DNA of 47,444 bases from Bacteroidetes bacterium GWF2_35_48 (GTDB lineage: Bacteria > Bacteroidota > Bacteroidia > Bacteroidales > GWF2-35-48), in NCBI GenBank assembly GCA_001769125.1, contig MEOG01000035.1, positions 1 through 47,444 on the forward strand, given 5' to 3'. Of this stretch, positions 44,384-47,444 are shown piece by piece (positions within the stretch are counted from its first letter, which is position 1; the number at the start of each line of letters is the position of its first letter). The notes beneath the pieces are model-generated. The model saw nothing but the letters and a program-made list of their open reading frames with translations. It made no database searches and was not told the origin of the DNA. The position numbers and the translations under genes were made by a program.

Positions 44384-44592
44384 AAAATAATGACCTGGAT
44401 TTTTACAAATAATTCTACCAGCCCCATTTGCCGGCCTGAAAGGTAATTTTGTGCGCGTGTCTTCGACTCAATTCGACTTCGCTTGTTTCGGCAAGCTCAA
44501 CACATCGCACTGCAAGCCGCTCAGACACCGCTTAAAAATACTAATTATATTCAAAAAGTACATTATTACTAACTTTATAAATAAAAAAAACT
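44384..44592. other. Intergenic region with dispersed repeat
   Basis: Between the aminotransferase and the fusion gene. Carries a minus-strand copy of the TTGAGC-GYCGAA repeat (44485-44500) and a shorter related piece at 44461-44471. No terminator or clear promoter is seen. Confidence 0.5.
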
Positions 44593-47241
44593 ATGATAGC
44601 AGAACCTCATAAAATTAAAACTGTAAGAAACATTAAATTTTTATCATTCTTAGACAGAGTTGATGCTCTTCAGGATGCAAATTATAATACTTTCAGAGTA
44701 AAATCTGATAAAGTAATTTTTGACATGACCAGTCAGGGAACAAGTGCCGTAAGCCACGATCAGTATTCCGGTCTTTATATTGGCGATGAAACCTATGCAG
44801 GAAGCCGTAACTTCGAATACCTGAAAGATTGTGTGCTTCGTATTTTTGGTCACAAAGATGTTTGTCCTACTCATAATATCAAAGGATCGCACAAGCTTAT
44901 TGTTGCTACAATGGTAAAAGGCGGGGATGTAATTTTATCCAATTCACATTCACCCTCGGAACTGATTAAGGACAAATGTGCAAGCATTGAGTATTTTAGC
45001 GATAAAGTGCACAAAGTATATCCCGGAAATATGGATTTAGGAAAACTGGAAGCCCGCCTTAAAGAAGGGATTCATGTTCCTTTTATTTATATGGAGCTTT
45101 TTGCAAGCGGTTATCGTCCGGTTTCTATGGAAAATATGAAAGCTGTTTATGCTTTGGCAGAAAAATATAAAACGGTGTTTGTATTAAATGTTTCTCAGGC
45201 TATTTCCAATGCGCAATATCTTCGTAAAAATGAAGCTTCCCTGAATGCAAAAAGTTTGCATGAACTTTTAAAAGAAATGGGAACTTCCGCGCATGTTATT
45301 GTTCTCGATGCAGGTCAAGATCCTCGTTCCAATACAGGCGGACTTATCGGTTCCAATGTGTCTGAATTGTACAATAAATATATGAATGAAGTTGTGGTAT
45401 ACGAAGGTCTTCATACTTATGGCGGTATGGCCGGAAGAACTATGGAAGTTTTTGCTCGTGGAATGGATGAAATGATAAAGGAAGAACAGGCAGAATGGAT
45501 TGATGTGCAGATCGAAAAGTTATCCTCACTTCTTAAAAATATTCCCCATTACAAAGGCGCAGATGGAATTTACATCAAATCCGATGAATTTTTGCCCCAA
45601 TGCAAACAATATGCCCCATTCACTTTAGCTGCTGCAATGTACCTGAAAGCTGGTGTTCGTACATTTTTGCAAAATCGTTGGTGTCCTGAATGCAAGCTTC
45701 TTCCTTTACAAATACCACGTCTTTCTTTTACAATGGATCAGATTGCGCAAATTGCAGAATCAATTAACCAATTGTATGCAGAGCGTAATAAAATAACAGA
45801 GCTTGTGCTTACAAACACTCCGGTTTGGTCTGACGAGGCTGAATTCAAATGGAAACGCCCATTAATGAATGGATACAAATTTTCTTGTGAAGCATACACA
45901 ATTCAGCATTTTGAATATTTCGGAACATGCAGCAGGGAAGAGCGTCTGAAACAAATGAATGAAGCGGGATTTAACACTTTTCTTCTTCCAAATAAATATA
46001 TTGGAATAGATTTATTGACAGACTCCGGTACTTGTTCTCAAACAACAACCGCATGGAGTAAATATATTCTGAGTTCAGAAACGCAAGCTTCTTCAATCAG
46101 CTACGATGAATTGGTAAAAGAATTGCAAGGCGTAACCGGATATAAATATATTGTTCCTACGCATCAGGGAAGAGCTGCAGAACATATCATGTCCCAATGT
46201 TTAATTAAAGGAGGATTTGTCCCGGGAAACATGTATTTCACAACCACAAAATTGCACCAGGAGTTAGCCGGTGGTACTTTTGTTGACATCATTGTTGATG
46301 AAGCGCATGTTGCCCAAAGTAATTTTTTATGGAAAGGGAATGTAGATGTTAGAAAAATTGATGTTATTGTGCAAAAACACGGAGCTGATTCCATACCTTA
46401 TATAAGTTTTGAATTCAATGTGAATCTTGCAGGCGGTCAGCCAGTATCAATGGATAATGCAAGAGAGGTTTATGAATATTGTGAAAAGCATAATATTCCT
46501 GTAATGTGGGATGCTACCCGCGCTGTTGAAAATGCTTATTTTGTTAAGAAAAATGATCCGCGTTTTAAAGATACATCCATTAAAGATATTTTAAGGGAAT
46601 TATTTAGCTATGGACATGGTTGTACTGTTTCTGCAAAGAAAGATTATCTGGTAAATATCGGGGGTTTCCTTGCTATTAAAGATGATGAAAAATTTTACAA
46701 CAAAGCAATGGAAATGTTGCGTATTTATGAAGGTTCTGTTACCAACGGCGGTTTGTCTGCCGGAGATATGGCTGCATTTGCGCAAGGAGTTCGCGAAATG
46801 GTGGATGAAGATTACATTACCGCACGCGTTGAACAGGTACTGTATCTTGGTCAGAAACTATTGAAAGCAGGTGTTCCTATTGTTGAACCTGTTGGCGGTC
46901 ACGCTGTATTTTTAGATGCAAAACGTTTTTTACCACATATTGATCAGGATGCATACCCAGCGCAGGCACTTGCTTCTGCATTGTTTGTAGAGTCAGGAGT
47001 AAGATCTATGGAGAGAGGAAATGTTTCTAAAGGTCGTGATAAAGATGGAAAAAACTACAGACCCCATCTGGAACTTGTTCGTCTTACAATTCCAAGAAGA
47101 GCGTATACGAATGCTCACATGGATTTAATAGCAGATTGCATTATTGATATTTATAAGAAACGTGAAACTGTAAAAGGTCTCCGCTTTACTTATGAACCGC
47201 CTATGCTTCGTTTTTTCCAAGGAAGATTTGAAGAAATCTAA
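44593..47241 (+). CDS. Tandem fusion of two tryptophanase/tyrosine phenol-lyase-like domains
   Basis: An 882-residue protein, about twice the length of tryptophanase (471 in E. coli). The C half (about 420-882) is full length: LLTDSGT (474-480), THQGRAAEHIM (523-533), NLAGGQPVSM (611-620), the PLP lysine motif SAKKD (680-684, Lys683), GGHAVFLDA (768-776), RLTIPRRAYTNAHMD (830-844) and FTYEPPMLRFF (865-875). The N half (1-415) has the same layout, including GDETYAGSRNF (64-74) and GYRPVSMEN (173-181), but its SAKKD position reads DAGQD (239-243), so it has no PLP lysine. In turn the C half has lost the GDEAYAGS segment (SSETQASS, 494-501). Beta-elimination giving pyruvate, ammonia and indole or phenol is the family reaction. 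A terminator follows. Confidence 0.85.
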   Translation: MIAEPHKIKTVRNIKFLSFLDRVDALQDANYNTFRVKSDKVIFDMTSQGTSAVSHDQYSGLYIGDETYAGSRNFEYLKDCVLRIFGHKDVCPTHNIKGSHKLIVATMVKGGDVILSNSHSPSELIKDKCASIEYFSDKVHKVYPGNMDLGKLEARLKEGIHVPFIYMELFASGYRPVSMENMKAVYALAEKYKTVFVLNVSQAISNAQYLRKNEASLNAKSLHELLKEMGTSAHVIVLDAGQDPRSNTGGLIGSNVSELYNKYMNEVVVYEGLHTYGGMAGRTMEVFARGMDEMIKEEQAEWIDVQIEKLSSLLKNIPHYKGADGIYIKSDEFLPQCKQYAPFTLAAAMYLKAGVRTFLQNRWCPECKLLPLQIPRLSFTMDQIAQIAESINQLYAERNKITELVLTNTPVWSDEAEFKWKRPLMNGYKFSCEAYTIQHFEYFGTCSREERLKQMNEAGFNTFLLPNKYIGIDLLTDSGTCSQTTTAWSKYILSSETQASSISYDELVKELQGVTGYKYIVPTHQGRAAEHIMSQCLIKGGFVPGNMYFTTTKLHQELAGGTFVDIIVDEAHVAQSNFLWKGNVDVRKIDVIVQKHGADSIPYISFEFNVNLAGGQPVSMDNAREVYEYCEKHNIPVMWDATRAVENAYFVKKNDPRFKDTSIKDILRELFSYGHGCTVSAKKDYLVNIGGFLAIKDDEKFYNKAMEMLRIYEGSVTNGGLSAGDMAAFAQGVREMVDEDYITARVEQVLYLGQKLLKAGVPIVEPVGGHAVFLDAKRFLPHIDQDAYPAQALASALFVESGVRSMERGNVSKGRDKDGKNYRPHLELVRLTIPRRAYTNAHMDLIADCIIDIYKKRETVKGLRFTYEPPMLRFFQGRFEEI

Positions 47242-47245
47242 TTTA

Positions 47246-47278
47246 AAAAAAGAGCCTGCTTGCAGGTTCTTTTTTTTT
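47246..47278 (+). terminator. Terminator after the tryptophanase-like fusion
   Basis: AGAGCCTGC (47251-47259) pairs with GCAGGTTCT (47262-47270), one G-T pair, followed by eight Ts. Confidence 0.88.
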
Positions 47279-47348
47279 CATGTTTTGTAAAAAAAATGAC
47301 CAACGGTTTTTGTCGAATAATTAGATATTTTATTTATCTTTATTTTTT

Positions 47349-47422
47349 TATTAACTAACATTTCTCACTTCAGTTTTGCAGTTATAAACATTTGATTGTT
47401 AATAAATTAGCTTCCATATTTG
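47349..47422. repeat. Terminal inverted repeat, right copy (74 bp)
   Basis: Exact reverse complement of bases 1-74. Confidence 0.9.
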
Positions 47423-47424
47423 CA

Positions 47425-47432
47425 TAATTTTG
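47425..47432 (+). promoter_or_regulatory. Possible -7 box pointing out of the window
   Basis: TAATTTTG fits TAnnTTTG and lies just beyond the 74-bp repeat, so the repeat may be the upstream region of a multi-copy gene outside the window. The -33 spacing is not ideal. Confidence 0.3.
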
Positions 47433-47444
47433 TGTACTTTTATA

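Overview
The window reads as chromosomal DNA of a Bacteroidota (Bacteroidales-like) bacterium. It is AT-rich and most starts lack a Shine-Dalgarno. Several genes are preceded by TAnnTTTG-type -7 boxes. An rnfBCDGEA operon and a type IX secretion C-terminal signal fit that phylum. Housekeeping genes (dnaX, birA, an rRNA methyltransferase) argue against a plasmid or phage. I see no rRNA, tRNA or CRISPR array. The first and last bases carry a perfect 74-bp inverted repeat, so the window is probably a whole contig that breaks in a repeat at both ends.

Layout. 0.4-5.5 kb: the complete Rnf ion-translocating ferredoxin:NAD oxidoreductase operon with its terminator. 5.5-8.6 kb: a head-GIN lipoprotein and the indolepyruvate ferredoxin oxidoreductase pair iorAB. 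8.6-12 kb: envelope proteins, a biotin ligase and a two-domain thioredoxin protein. 12-16.4 kb: a TPR operon and an M28 peptidase, bracketed by three copies of a 20-bp palindrome. 16.7-19.6 kb: an RNA polymerase sigma factor and dnaX. 19.8-27 kb: a cyanophycin-synthetase-like ATP-grasp protein whose Mur-ligase half has lost its P-loop, an exported WD40-caspase protein, an isoaspartyl dipeptidase and a small protein. 27.5-34 kb: two methyltransferases, a fused LeuC-LeuD-type dehydratase, and a cyclase-HD protein. 34-41.6 kb: a KilA-N protein, an M16 peptidase, an HD hydrolase, a PKD/T9SS surface protein and a SiaC-like protein. 41.9-47.3 kb: an omega-amidase-like nitrilase, an aminotransferase, and an 882-residue tandem fusion of two tryptophanase/tyrosine phenol-lyase-like domains.

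How the genes may work together. IorAB oxidises aryl-pyruvates and reduces ferredoxin, which Rnf can reoxidise while building an ion gradient. The aminotransferase, omega-amidase and tryptophanase-like gene at the other end also point to amino acid catabolism. The ATP-grasp protein and the isoaspartyl dipeptidase could make and recycle an isopeptide-linked polymer or dipeptide; this is inference.

The most unusual items are the tandem tryptophanase fusion, where the N half keeps one conserved active-site region and the C half keeps the PLP lysine; the cyanophycin-synthetase relative with a degenerate Mur domain; the cyclase with Asn at the first metal-binding Asp; and a dense set of intergenic palindromic repeats, one of them carrying another repeat exactly at its dyad centre.
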